From JBKBUF01 sp046290815 (lineage in GTDB: Bacteria; Bacteroidota; Bacteroidia; Cytophagales; Cytophagaceae): DNA of 64,000 bases. Positions within the stretch are counted from its first letter, which is position 1; the number at the start of each line of letters is the position of its first letter. The notes under the pieces were generated by a model. The model worked only from the letters and a program-made list of their open reading frames with translations, was not told the origin of the DNA and did no database searches. The stretch lies in contig JBKBUF010000002.1 in the NCBI GenBank assembly GCA_046290815.1, positions 186,001-250,000 on the forward strand, read 5' to 3'. The position numbers and the translations under genes were made by a program. Shown here one piece after another: positions 8,861 to 17,911 of this stretch.

Positions 8861-10819
8861 ATGAAACAATTATACTTCTTTTTGCACAATTTCAGACTTT
8901 CGCTCTGGGGTCTGTTATTACTTATTCCGGCCTACAGTTATTCCCAGGTCCCACCTTACCGTCTCTCACCAAGGTGGGTCTTTGGGGATAAAGCATACTT
9001 GAATTTTTCTGGCGGTGGAGCTCCTACTCAACCTGCAAGAACCGATAATATTATAGCTTATGAAGGAGCATCTACTTTATGTGATCCTGATATGAATATT
9101 ATGGTTTATTCTAACAATGTCCGGGTTGCAGGGGAAAATATGACGCCTGTGGCTGGAGTAAATCTTAACAATTCCACTTCTTCAGTACAGGGTCCGGTAA
9201 TAATTCCTAATCCCACTAACCCTACCACCCAATTTTATATACTAACAGGAAATGCAGAGTCGGTTTATACCGCAGCAGAGCCCTTAGACAATGCACAACA
9301 GGGAAACAGAAGATTTAACGGTGCCAAATCCGGAACATCAGTAACTGTAACCACTCCGGGCACATCTCTTGCGACCAATGCCGAAGTAAGAGAATGGTTA
9401 TATGCCAGCACTGATGGTGATTATGGCTACAGGATTATCACTGCATTTATTCCCGCGAGTGGTAATACTGAATTTTATACCTGGAGAATTCCCACCACAG
9501 GTGGTGTTGGAGCAAAAGTTACTTCCAGTTATTCAGGTGGACAAATATGGAATGTTCAATATCAGGGATCAATAAAGGTCAACAGATGTCAAAACAGGAT
9601 TGCTTTGGTACAAGGGACAGCAGTTGGTGTTTATAATTACGACCGAACCACCGGACAAATAGGCTCAGCTTTATATTTCAACAATGCCGTAAGTGTCGGA
9701 GCCGGATCCAAGTTATATGGATGTGAATTCTCTCCCAATGGACAATATTTATACTTTACAACTTTAGGAAAAGGTCCTTTACAACGGTTAAATATTTCGA
9801 CAAGTACCATTACAAGCATTGGATCGAATGTTTCAGGCACATTACAGGTGGCCCCTGATGGCAATATATACATTGCTAATGGTGAAGATGCAGTAAACAA
9901 TACAGTGTTAGGCATTATTACAAATCCAGACGGAGGCGGTACTTATAATGCTGCAGGATTAACTCTAGTGAATAGTAGTAGCGTAAGGCTTGGACTTTCT
10001 AATATTGCCTGGCTAAATCCTCAAAGACCAACCATCACCGCAAACAATACTTCATGTGGCTCTTATACATTTACTCCTGCATTTCTTACTCATTTTAAAG
10101 AAACTGTAGGAATCTCTCAGGCTGTTTGGGACCTTGGCGATGGTACCACCGTAACGAATACCGGTTCAAATGCCTACAATAATGTTACCAGAAATTATAC
10201 CTCTACAGGTAATAAAAATATTACGGTTACCATGACTGACAATACCTGTAGTCATACTTGGGTGGGAACACTAACCATTAATGTTACCTGCGTTCTTCCG
10301 GTAGATCTTATTTCATTTGATGCCTTGACAAATGAAAAACAAACTACTTTATATTGGGCGACTGCAAAAGAATTCAATAACAGTCATTTTGAAATTTTCA
10401 AATCGAATGATGGTGTAAACTTTCATTCGATCGGAAAAGTAGGCGGAAAAGGAAATTCAAATACATTATCATATTATACATTTGATGATGAAGAATTGAA
10501 TACCGGAATTGCATATTATAAACTGATGCAACATGATTATGACGGGAGCTCTGAAGAAAGTAAAATCATTTCTGTAAAACATTCTGATGTAACATTTAAA
10601 ATCAGTCCTAATCCAAGCAATAAGGAATTTACTATCAGATTTTCAGGAAGGTCTAATGGAAAAATAATAATATATGATCTTCTTGGAAAGGAGTTAGAAA
10701 ATATTGAAGCAGAAAATATTAACGAATTAAATTTCGGAAATAGTCTACTTCCGGGTACTTATTTAGTAAAATTAATAAATAACGAAAAAATTATTACAGA
10801 AAAAGTGATAAAAGAATAA
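8861..10819 (+). CDS. Type IX secreted protein with PKD and sorting domains
   Basis: The ATG at 8861 was chosen because it directly precedes a signal peptide (SLWGLLLLIPAYSYSQ); in-frame GTG and ATG codons at 8792 and 8819 would add polar residues first. The 652-residue product has a beta-propeller-like region of short repeats over about residues 30-390. It includes motifs such as CEFSPNGQYLYF and APDGNIYIANG, common in blade-type repeats. A PKD domain follows at about 400-477 (VWDLGDGTTVT). A type A type IX sorting domain lies at about 576-652, beginning FKISPNPSNKEF and ending GTYLVKL followed by a basic tail. The protein should cross the outer membrane through the type IX system and be anchored or released. 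The function of the propeller part is unknown. Confidence 0.85.
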   Translation: MKQLYFFLHNFRLSLWGLLLLIPAYSYSQVPPYRLSPRWVFGDKAYLNFSGGGAPTQPARTDNIIAYEGASTLCDPDMNIMVYSNNVRVAGENMTPVAGVNLNNSTSSVQGPVIIPNPTNPTTQFYILTGNAESVYTAAEPLDNAQQGNRRFNGAKSGTSVTVTTPGTSLATNAEVREWLYASTDGDYGYRIITAFIPASGNTEFYTWRIPTTGGVGAKVTSSYSGGQIWNVQYQGSIKVNRCQNRIALVQGTAVGVYNYDRTTGQIGSALYFNNAVSVGAGSKLYGCEFSPNGQYLYFTTLGKGPLQRLNISTSTITSIGSNVSGTLQVAPDGNIYIANGEDAVNNTVLGIITNPDGGGTYNAAGLTLVNSSSVRLGLSNIAWLNPQRPTITANNTSCGSYTFTPAFLTHFKETVGISQAVWDLGDGTTVTNTGSNAYNNVTRNYTSTGNKNITVTMTDNTCSHTWVGTLTINVTCVLPVDLISFDALTNEKQTTLYWATAKEFNNSHFEIFKSNDGVNFHSIGKVGGKGNSNTLSYYTFDDEELNTGIAYYKLMQHDYDGSSEESKIISVKHSDVTFKISPNPSNKEFTIRFSGRSNGKIIIYDLLGKELENIEAENINELNFGNSLLPGTYLVKLINNEKIITEKVIKE

Positions 10820-10881
10820 CTAGAGGGAACTTTTTTCGTTAATTTGGAAACGAAGGAATTTATTCCTCTCTGCTTACATCG

Positions 10882-10913
10882 AGCGACGCGGGAGTGCGTC
10901 GCTTATTTTTTTA
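10882..10913 (+). terminator. Rho-independent terminator after the secreted protein gene
   Basis: A perfect 8-bp GC-rich stem, AGCGACGC (10882-10889) with GCGTCGCT (10896-10903), encloses a 6-base loop and runs into a T-rich tract at 10903-10913. It lies 63 bases after the stop codon at 10819. The T-run is on the plus-strand side only, so it serves the rightward gene. The stop codon of the opposing AlbA_2 gene overlaps the tract. Confidence 0.88.
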
Positions 10914-11525
10914 TATTGAGTAATAATCAGTTTTTTCGTGCGATAATACTTTAATTACTTTCATCCGCACCATATTAACGAGTATCCTGCTTGCTCTCCA
11001 TCTGCTTATGTTGGCCAGTTTACAAAATTCTTTCAATGTTATTCTGGAATTTTTTTCAAGAAACTGCAAAAGTATCTTTTCATTTTTTCCAAATGAAATT
11101 GCTACCGGTTTTTCTCCTGTATCATTTTTCATGACATCCAGCATTACTTTGCTTGCAAGCAAACACTGATCTTTGACTCTTATATATGCCCACCATTTCC
11201 CATCTTCTCCTTTTGCATAGTGAGGCTTTATATTACTCTCCGAAATATTGGCAACTAATATTGCCTTCCCATCTATTATCTCTTCTGAAAATTCAATTTT
11301 AACCGGCGGCTTGCATTCGAAATCAGCTGCCCCTTCCAACATGTATTTTTCTTCTTCAGACTTAACCCCGCATATGCCACCATTATCCTTTACTCCTACC
11401 AATATTTTGCCACCTTTGGTATTAGCAAATGCCACCAAAGTTTTAGCGATTTTTCTGGCACTGTTAATTGTTTGTTTAAAATCAAGAACTTCACTTTCCC
11501 CTTTTTGGATATAATCTCTTAACAT
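10911..11525 (-). CDS. AlbA_2 (Schlafen-type) domain protein with C-terminal HTH
   Basis: This 204-residue protein starts with the AlbA_2 / Schlafen-like putative DNA-binding domain. The hallmark SEVLDFKQT lies at about 10-18, then LVAFANTKGGKILVGVKDNGGICGV at about 31-55. The C-terminal 60 residues (ITLKEFCKLANISRWRASRILVNMV) look like a winged helix-turn-helix. The family is loosely described as transcriptional regulators or nucleic-acid-binding proteins. It is the last gene of a leftward run after pgeF (16-base gap) and the DUF4412-like gene (18-base gap), so it is probably cotranscribed with them. Its targets are unknown. Confidence 0.78.
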   Translation of the reverse strand: MLRDYIQKGESEVLDFKQTINSARKIAKTLVAFANTKGGKILVGVKDNGGICGVKSEEEKYMLEGAADFECKPPVKIEFSEEIIDGKAILVANISESNIKPHYAKGEDGKWWAYIRVKDQCLLASKVMLDVMKNDTGEKPVAISFGKNEKILLQFLEKNSRITLKEFCKLANISRWRASRILVNMVRMKVIKVLSHEKTDYYSI

Positions 11526-11541
11526 AACAATATAAATCTTA

Positions 11542-12303
11542 TTAATTTAAAATGATCCCGGCAGCAAATCTTCCGGTAGAAATACCGGATTTCCTGGCAG
11601 AATAAAATTGATTATTATGATCAAAAGTGCATATACCTGCAATTTCTATATTATAGGGTTTTATTCCTCCATTTATTGCCTGAAGGTAATTTAACTTCCA
11701 CAAATCAAGGTAATATGACTCTCCTGACCTTTCGAGAAATAAATCTATTTGGGTAAACTGTTGATTTATTATTTCAATTAACTCTCCTCCTACTTCATAA
11801 TTCTTTTTACAAATGGATGGACCTATGCAGACATAAATATCTTCCGGTGAGGAGCCATACTGTTGTTGCATTTTCATTATGGTTTTCTCAACAATCCGCC
11901 CTACTGTACCTCTCCAACCTGCATGTACTGCTCCTATGGATTTTGTTTTACTATCATATAATAACACCGGTACACAATCTGCAGATAAAACAGCAATACA
12001 CTTTCCTGTTTGATTTGTTATTAATGCATCGGTTTCTTTAAATTCCTTTATCGCCTCATCCACTATTCCAACATTTGCACTATGTACCTGATCCGGTATG
12101 ATAAGATCAATAACCGGTATATTTAATGCCTTTGCTATTAAACTTCTGTTATTTATCACTTCCGATTGGATTCCGGTTTTATAACTCAAATTGAAATCTT
12201 GTCCATAAGAATTTCTGCAGCTGACAAAGTGTGATATTGTATTTTTATCTGAAAGAATATCAAACTGATATAGTTTTAGTCCATCGATGTATGATTCTTT
12301 CAT
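11542..12303 (-). CDS. pgeF: Peptidoglycan editing factor PgeF (laccase-domain family)
   Basis: This 253-residue protein belongs to the DUF152/YfiH family. Characterised members are purine nucleoside phosphorylases/oxidases and, in E. coli, correct peptidoglycan stems that carry L-Ser in place of L-Ala. The metal-site and catalytic motifs are visible: LSADCVPVLLYD around residues 106-117, GAVHAGWRGTVGRI around 124-137, and a conserved C-terminal Cys-His region CTFDHNNQFYSAR around 226-238. The length is typical. The gene sits in a leftward run between the secreted DUF4412-like protein and the AlbA_2 protein. Confidence 0.9.
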   Translation of the reverse strand: MKESYIDGLKLYQFDILSDKNTISHFVSCRNSYGQDFNLSYKTGIQSEVINNRSLIAKALNIPVIDLIIPDQVHSANVGIVDEAIKEFKETDALITNQTGKCIAVLSADCVPVLLYDSKTKSIGAVHAGWRGTVGRIVEKTIMKMQQQYGSSPEDIYVCIGPSICKKNYEVGGELIEIINQQFTQIDLFLERSGESYYLDLWKLNYLQAINGGIKPYNIEIAGICTFDHNNQFYSARKSGISTGRFAAGIILN

Positions 12304-12321
12304 AACTATATCTATTGCATA

Positions 12322-13119
12322 TTAGAATTTTGTTTGCTTATAACCATCAGGAATGTTAAAATCTGATGCATCTAAAGTCTGTGATTTAATTTCCACCACT
12401 TCCATGACTATTTGCATTTCCTGTGATTCATTTTCTATTTTAAGAGGTATTCCATCTATACCTTCATAATAAACACCTGAAAAACTCTTACCGAAATCCA
12501 TTTTCTTAAGCAATTCCTTGTCGAAAGTTTTTATTTCATTTGTTGCCCATACTGTTTGTATAAGTTTCTTCCCATCCATTTCATTTTCAACAATGTATTT
12601 TCTGCAATTATAGCCCATCACTTTACTGAATACTTCAGTTTTAGTCACTTTGAATGTAGTTTTTTTATCTTCAGCAGTCTTTGGTATTACAGAATAGGTT
12701 TTATTTTTCCTCTTCAGATTATAAGTAGCATCTTTGTCTTTCCTATATAAAAAATCACCAATGAAATCAGCGATACCTCCTTCCATTTTCACAAGGGTAT
12801 TCTGATCTTTAATTTTGATGGTAATATGTTCAGGAAGAAAGCCTTTTTTACTATTATCATTTGCCTGACCGTTTTTTAACTGAGTTATATTTTTTTCCAT
12901 CATCTCCTTCAGCTGAGGATTTTTTTCCATTTGTCTAATAAACTCAGGATCTTTCATTTGCTCCTCCAGCTTTTTAAGATTTTCAAGATTCTCTGAATTT
13001 CCGACCTTCTTTTGTTCATTGGAACTTATTTTCCATTTAATGATTCCTTCAAAATTTTGTGAGTAACAAAATTGTAAATTGAAGAGAACTATGAATAAAA
13101 CTCCTAATAATGCCTTCAT
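12322..13119 (-). CDS. Secreted DUF4412/GLPGLI-like protein
   Basis: This 265-residue protein has an N-terminal signal peptide (LLGVLFIVLFNLQFCYSQ). A charged helical insert rich in Lys, Glu and Asn covers about 30-85. The beta-rich rest has the pattern VMGYNCRKYIVENE, then GIDGIPLKIENESQ. That pattern matches the periplasmic Bacteroidetes families annotated as DUF4412 or GLPGLI, in which a stretch close to G-I/L-P-L-K-I is diagnostic. No enzymatic residues are evident and the function of the family is not known. It is the first gene of a likely three-gene leftward operon with pgeF and the AlbA_2 gene. Confidence 0.7.
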   Translation of the reverse strand: MKALLGVLFIVLFNLQFCYSQNFEGIIKWKISSNEQKKVGNSENLENLKKLEEQMKDPEFIRQMEKNPQLKEMMEKNITQLKNGQANDNSKKGFLPEHITIKIKDQNTLVKMEGGIADFIGDFLYRKDKDATYNLKRKNKTYSVIPKTAEDKKTTFKVTKTEVFSKVMGYNCRKYIVENEMDGKKLIQTVWATNEIKTFDKELLKKMDFGKSFSGVYYEGIDGIPLKIENESQEMQIVMEVVEIKSQTLDASDFNIPDGYKQTKF

Positions 13120-13204
13120 TTTTCAGTTATAAATTATTTCAATAAATGTAAAAATACACATACAAAAGTTATACTACGCAACTATAGGTAATGCAAAATC
13201 CCTG

Positions 13205-15466
13205 CTAAAGGTTCGAAATTACAACTTTTCCTAATGGCCTTAAATCTTTTCTATGTATAAATGAATTTTCATCAACTACAGGCTCTTTAATTACATAAAG
13301 AAAAGCAATTGCTTTTTCATTATTCCTGATACTTGGTTTATCATCAGCAAATCTCAAAAGGAAGGTGTTTTCCTCTTTGATTCCGGTGTTGACAGCAACT
13401 CCTGATTTAATTTTAAACCAATAAGGATCTTTGAATTCTTCTTTCGTCAAAGGAGTAATGCTGGTAACCACAACCCTATCTGTAATAGTTGCTGTAACTA
13501 CATCAGCAAAATACTGCAGAAGCATGTGGTTATTTCTTTCTGCCATGACAGTTATTCGACTTCCTACAAACTTATGCGGTATGATGTCTCCTGAAATTAA
13601 CCTGATAAAAAATAATCTAAGATTGAATGGATAATTTTTTCTTTTCTCCTGTATAGATCGTAATGAAATAGAGTTCCAATAACCTCTTACAAGATCCATG
13701 TTGGTTAATCTGTCTGTGTAATAAACAATAAAAAATCCGGAGAAAAATAATTCGCCTGTAAAGGCATGATTAGATGCCTTTGGCCCTTTTTCCCATCCTA
13801 TTATCAGATATTGCAAAACCAAAGTAAAAGTGAATGCAACAGTCATAAAGATCTGAAGGTTATTGGAACCGAATTTTAACCTGTAGGAGAAATGTGGGGA
13901 ATTATTTATGCAGTTATTGATAATAATAACCCAAATGGATACCGAAAACAGAAAAACAAATAAAAATATTGGTAGCATGTTAAAAAACAGAAAGTAATCA
14001 TACAATCCATGAGTGATACAGGCAAAAAGGAAAAATATAGGTACAGAATAATAAAGGGGAAATTTTTTATATCTGAATTTACTTAATACAAAACCATATG
14101 CTGCAATCGATGAATCTATCATATGACCCGGAACTGAAGTAAGCGCCCTTCCCTGTATGGTACCTTCCATGTTACCGCCGAAATAAAAGATATTTTCAAT
14201 GAATGCGAAACCTAATGCAGAAACACATGCAAAAAGTATATAATCATAAGCTTCATCCAAATGACTTCTAAAAAAAAGATATAATATAAGCAGAGGAATA
14301 ATTTTCACCAGTTCCTCGATAAAACCTATACCAAAAATGCAAAACAAGAGATCGTTAAAGGGAGAGCCGGTTTGCCGGAAAGAAAAAGAAAAATTAAACA
14401 GATCGTAAAGGTAAAACGATAAAAGAGAAAATCCCATTCCATATATAAGGATGAGTAAAACGAGACCATAATGCTCCTTTTGAAATACATCAAGTCTTAA
14501 AATGTAGATTAACCAGATAATTAAAACTAATAATGCTGCGATAAAAGCGGTCCAGTTGAAATTCCTGAAAGCATTTTTTAAAACAATCCCATAATAAGCG
14601 ATTATATTATTTTCGTAAAAAAATATCTTCCTTGATTTTTCATATGAAACATATTGTTTGCCTTCGTCAGAATATAGAATTTCTTTTAATTCCGTATCCA
14701 TATTTTTAGCTTCCAGCAATTTAACCAGATGCTTATAGCATTCTGCTTTTGCATTAGAATTCTCCGTTAATATTCCTGCCTTATATTTCTGAATTGCAAC
14801 AGATGTATCCTGTAATTTTTCGGCAAGTTTCCCGAAATAGTAATTGTAATAGTTGAGATTTTTGTTTTCTATGCTGGTCAAAAAGCGATAGCAGTCGTTA
14901 TAGTTTTCCGAATAAAAATAAAACATTCCTAATGAAAGCCTGGCCTGGTCAACATAACGGTGATCAGAAAAATATAACCTGTCGGTGTAAAAATTTACAA
15001 TACTGTAATCATCCCTTTCATACTCATGATAATCAATGATCCAATGAACAGGCATCTGAACATGGTGAGTGATGTAGTTATAGTGATTTTCGGGATTGAT
15101 AAAATCAAGTTCTGCAATTTGTTTCAGCTGTTCATCCCGAGCAAGTTGCTTTTCAATGGATGGCTCCTCCTCTATAAGACTTAATGTTTTCCTTTTAGTT
15201 TCGTGAAAAAAAATATTATTGAATAAAAATCCGGAAAGCAAAAGACCAGTACATAATGTCAGAGATAACAGGAATGAATTTTTGAAAAATATTTTTCTAT
15301 CCTTGCTTTTATAATAAGAATAAACAAGGTAAACCATTGCAAATATTAATACCCAGAAGTACAACGACCTTCCGATATATATTCCATTAGCAACTTCTTC
15401 ATCTCCCTGAGCTAAACTGATAAAAGGAAATGTTATCAGTAAAATGCTAAGCCTTACAAAATTCAT
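13205..15466 (-). CDS. PrsW-type intramembrane metalloprotease with large N-terminal region
   Basis: The ATG at 15466 gives a signal peptide (LSILLITFPFISLAQ) and is preferred over an upstream TTG at 15496. The 753-residue product has a helical soluble part at about 85-290. This is flanked by membrane segments and resembles tetratricopeptide-type repeats (YSENYNDCYRFLTSIENKNL and similar). A multi-spanning domain then carries the PrsW motifs GFIEELVK near 380, ALGFAFIENIFYF near 425 and CITHGLYDY near 485. These Glu and His residues bind the metal in this protease/prenylase superfamily. A C-terminal soluble domain of about 190 residues has no recognised family. PrsW of Bacillus cleaves an anti-sigma factor; the substrate here is unknown. 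The length is about three times that of simple PrsW. Confidence 0.8.
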   Translation of the reverse strand: MNFVRLSILLITFPFISLAQGDEEVANGIYIGRSLYFWVLIFAMVYLVYSYYKSKDRKIFFKNSFLLSLTLCTGLLLSGFLFNNIFFHETKRKTLSLIEEEPSIEKQLARDEQLKQIAELDFINPENHYNYITHHVQMPVHWIIDYHEYERDDYSIVNFYTDRLYFSDHRYVDQARLSLGMFYFYSENYNDCYRFLTSIENKNLNYYNYYFGKLAEKLQDTSVAIQKYKAGILTENSNAKAECYKHLVKLLEAKNMDTELKEILYSDEGKQYVSYEKSRKIFFYENNIIAYYGIVLKNAFRNFNWTAFIAALLVLIIWLIYILRLDVFQKEHYGLVLLILIYGMGFSLLSFYLYDLFNFSFSFRQTGSPFNDLLFCIFGIGFIEELVKIIPLLILYLFFRSHLDEAYDYILFACVSALGFAFIENIFYFGGNMEGTIQGRALTSVPGHMIDSSIAAYGFVLSKFRYKKFPLYYSVPIFFLFACITHGLYDYFLFFNMLPIFLFVFLFSVSIWVIIINNCINNSPHFSYRLKFGSNNLQIFMTVAFTFTLVLQYLIIGWEKGPKASNHAFTGELFFSGFFIVYYTDRLTNMDLVRGYWNSISLRSIQEKRKNYPFNLRLFFIRLISGDIIPHKFVGSRITVMAERNNHMLLQYFADVVTATITDRVVVTSITPLTKEEFKDPYWFKIKSGVAVNTGIKEENTFLLRFADDKPSIRNNEKAIAFLYVIKEPVVDENSFIHRKDLRPLGKVVISNL

Positions 15467-15618
15467 TCTGACAGGGAATTTTAACAGCAGATACAATTGG
15501 ATACAATTTCTAATTTAACTAAAATTTAGGTAAATTTACTCTTAATACTTATTTATTTACCGGTCTACGTTCAACATTTAATTGACAGGTAATTGGGCAT
15601 TTTAATCGCATTTGAACA

Positions 15619-16407
15619 ATCAAAGATTATTATAAAATTTTAGGCGTTACTCGAAATGCATCTGATTCAGAGCTTAAAAAAGCCTACAGGATGCTTGCCC
15701 TGTCCTATCATCCGGACAAAAACCCTTCCCCTTCAGCTAAATCCATATTTCAGGAAGTTAATGAAGCATATGATGTTCTGAGCAATCCACAAAAACGTCA
15801 GCTTTACGATTTCAGAATTGCCAATCCGGTTCCATCAAAACCTGTTTATCAAACACCCCAAAGGCCAACAAACGGACAATTTTATAAACCGACTGGAAGA
15901 GTAAAACCTATTTATAAAAAACGAAGGCTTATTAAATTCTATGCGCAATATGCTGATTTGTCAAGAGTAATATCTATATTTTTTTTGGTGTATGCCCTGA
16001 TACTTAGTTTTGATTTCTTTTTATCAAAAAACTATGATCAGCTGAAAATCCAAAGTTCTCATTTGCTTCACCGTAATTCAGAAACTGAAACATATGAAGT
16101 TCAGACTTCTCAACTCGATTTTATAATTGCAACTGCAAAAGGTTACGAGTTTAAGAAAGGAAATAAAATTTCAGTAGAAATTACCCCTATATTCGGCATT
16201 GTTAAACAAGCTTATATACATAAACCTGAATATTCAACACACATCAATGTGGTGAACATTTTCAGTCCGGTATATTTCCTCGTTTTTGTATTAATGGGAG
16301 GAAGTCTTGTTGCTATTTATTCAAAGTCAAATGAAACAGTAGTGACTGCAGGAGGTTTTAATGCCTTTATTTTTATTATTATTTTTTATATGATGAGTAT
16401 ATTTTAA
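15619..16407 (+). CDS. J-domain membrane protein with non-standard start codon
   Basis: The J domain reads KDYYKILGV, then ELKKAYRMLALSYHPDKNP, NEAYDVLSNPQKRQLYD, with an intact HPD. It is complete only if translation starts at or near codon 15619, which is ATC. The frame has a TGA at 15613 and no ATG, GTG or TTG before an internal ATG at 15691, which would delete J-domain helix I and half of helix II. The coordinates given assume initiation at ATC (262 residues). After a basic linker there are three hydrophobic segments (around 125-140, 218-236 and 245-260) around an extracytoplasmic beta-rich part. The protein probably recruits DnaK to a membrane site. The stop overlaps that of msrA by four bases. 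Confidence 0.7.
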   Translation: MKDYYKILGVTRNASDSELKKAYRMLALSYHPDKNPSPSAKSIFQEVNEAYDVLSNPQKRQLYDFRIANPVPSKPVYQTPQRPTNGQFYKPTGRVKPIYKKRRLIKFYAQYADLSRVISIFFLVYALILSFDFFLSKNYDQLKIQSSHLLHRNSETETYEVQTSQLDFIIATAKGYEFKKGNKISVEITPIFGIVKQAYIHKPEYSTHINVVNIFSPVYFLVFVLMGGSLVAIYSKSNETVVTAGGFNAFIFIIIFYMMSIF

Positions 16408-17081
16408 TTACGCTCATTCAGCTTTTCCGAAAACTTTTTTCTCAGCTTATCCAGCTTAGGTTTTATGACAAAACTGCAATAAGGAGCCGCTTTGTTCAGA
16501 TTGTAGTAATTCTGATGATATTCTTCTGCTTTGTAAAAAATTGTTGCAGGGCTGATCTCTGTAACAACAGGATTTGGAAATATTTTTTCCTGATTAAGTA
16601 ATTGTTTGTACTTTTCAGATTTTACCTTTTGATCGTTTGAAAAATAAAATATAGCAGACCTGTATTTAGTGCCAATATCATTACCCTGCCTGTTCAATGT
16701 TGTAGGATCATGGGTCTCAAAAAATACTTCTAATAATTCTTCAAATGCGATAAGCTCCGGATTATATACTATTTGAACCACCTCGGCATGACCTGTCAGT
16801 CCCGAACACACTTCTTTATATGTAGGATTGCTGATTTTCCCTCCCATATAACCGGACGTAACAGAAAGCACTCCTTTTATATTCTGGAATACTGCTTCAA
16901 CACACCAAAAGCATCCGGCACCAAAAACTATAGAATCTTTATTCATACTGTAATTATTTTCAGGTTCATAAGATTTATTAACTGACTTTTGAGTCTTTTC
17001 CGCACAGCCATTTAAAGAAGTAGCAAAAAAGAATAATAAAACCCATCTGACATAAGCCTTTTTAATTATAATTCTTCTCAT
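16404..17081 (-). CDS. msrA: Peptide-methionine (S)-S-oxide reductase MsrA, lipoprotein form
   Basis: MsrA repairs S-epimers of methionine sulfoxide. The active site GCFWC lies in FGAGCFWCVEAVFQN, followed by TSGYMGG, HAEVVQIVYNP, FFETHDPTTLNRQGNDIGTKYRS and the C-terminal EYHQNYY. A further Cys in APYCSFV can act as resolving Cys. The ATG at 17081 was chosen; another ATG 15 bases upstream is possible. The N-terminus has a hydrophobic segment ending LNGC, a plausible lipobox, so the enzyme is probably a lipoprotein exported to the periplasm instead of cytoplasmic. It ends convergently with the J-domain gene, with a four-base overlap. Confidence 0.9.
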   Translation of the reverse strand: MRRIIIKKAYVRWVLLFFFATSLNGCAEKTQKSVNKSYEPENNYSMNKDSIVFGAGCFWCVEAVFQNIKGVLSVTSGYMGGKISNPTYKEVCSGLTGHAEVVQIVYNPELIAFEELLEVFFETHDPTTLNRQGNDIGTKYRSAIFYFSNDQKVKSEKYKQLLNQEKIFPNPVVTEISPATIFYKAEEYHQNYYNLNKAAPYCSFVIKPKLDKLRKKFSEKLNERN

Positions 17082-17397
17082 AGGTAAATAATGCATTTTT
17101 AAATCAAATATTTTCTATCATACTAAATTGCACTTGTAAGTATTATCAACATTTCGAAATACTGTATTACTCCATACTGATCCTGACTTTTTAGTAGTTT
17201 GACGAATCAATTAAGTGATTCATCACATTCTTTAGTCACCAAAACCCTTATCGCAGAAATTTATAGAATTTACTATTCTACTAGAAATCAAATCGATATA
17301 ATAAATATTTCAGCAATTTTTATGTGATATTTTCAAATAAAATATAACTTTTCTAATTTACCTACGTAAATTGGAATTAACTCTAATATCATAAGTT
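17082..17397. other. AT-rich divergent intergenic region
   Basis: About 316 non-coding bases separate msrA from the pseudo-receiver gene. They are AT-rich, with no TAnnTTTG element in a convincing position for either gene. The only structured feature seen is a short inverted repeat at 17355-17372. Confidence 0.4.
17355..17372. promoter_or_regulatory. Inverted repeat upstream of the pseudo-receiver gene
   Basis: AATTTAC (17355-17361) and GTAAATT (17366-17372) form a perfect 7-bp palindrome around a CTAC spacer, 25 bases before the ATG at 17398. It could be an operator or a leader hairpin. In such AT-rich DNA a repeat of this size can also occur by chance. Confidence 0.3.
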
Positions 17398-17907
17398 ATG
17401 AATACCATCGATACCTTAGTTATAGTTGATGCTGACAGCAAATGTAACCATCTGAATGAAAGAAAGATAAAAGAATCCGGAATTTCAAATAATGTTAAAG
17501 TAACTTTGAATGGAGGACATGCATTACTTTATTTAAATCAGATCAGCCATAAAACTGTTTGTTCTAAAACGGTGGTAATTTTAAACATGGATACTCCTAT
17601 TGCCAATGGTTTCGATTTTTTGGAAGGGCTTAAGTATTCTAACGAAATTTACAAAGACAATGTCTTAGTGGTTGTTGTTAATGACAATCTTGATGAAAAC
17701 AAATTGGAAAAGACCAAAAAGCTAGGAGTAAATCATTTTATATCTTCCGGCCTTTGTACAGATTCATTAAAAAATCTGATTTCAGAATACTTTAACTCAA
17801 ACACCTCAAAAGTAAATTCTACTGCTTCAATAACTGCCCAGATAAATAAAAACCCTGAAGGGAACTTGAACAATAAAAGAAAAAAGGTAAATATAATTAC
17901 CAAGTAA
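17398..17907 (+). CDS. Receiver-like protein lacking the phosphoacceptor Asp
   Basis: This 169-residue protein has the fold pattern of a CheY-type receiver over residues 1-132: LVIVDADS at 7-14, ILNMDTPIANGFDFL at 61-75 and LGVNHFIS at 109-116. In a canonical receiver the fourth residue before the conserved Pro is the phosphorylated Asp; here it is Asn63. The conserved Lys before the final helix is also missing (Ser117). The acidic pocket is partly kept (Asp11, Asp13). It should therefore not be phosphorylated in the standard way. It shares a distinctive LNGGHA-LYL segment and overall layout with the protein at 54903-55331, so the two are paralogs. A Ser/Asn/Lys-rich tail follows. It stands alone and is convergent with the unknown gene downstream. 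Confidence 0.75.
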   Translation: MNTIDTLVIVDADSKCNHLNERKIKESGISNNVKVTLNGGHALLYLNQISHKTVCSKTVVILNMDTPIANGFDFLEGLKYSNEIYKDNVLVVVVNDNLDENKLEKTKKLGVNHFISSGLCTDSLKNLISEYFNSNTSKVNSTASITAQINKNPEGNLNNKRKKVNIITK

Positions 17908-17911
17908 CTAA

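Noticed and set aside
15467..15496. Upstream TTG start for the PrsW-type protein
   Set aside because: The ATG at 15466 gives a normal signal peptide and a stronger start codon.
17398..17907. Pseudo-receiver as a decayed response regulator
   Set aside because: The frame is intact and the same Asp-to-Asn change occurs in a second paralog, which fits a distinct family better than decay.
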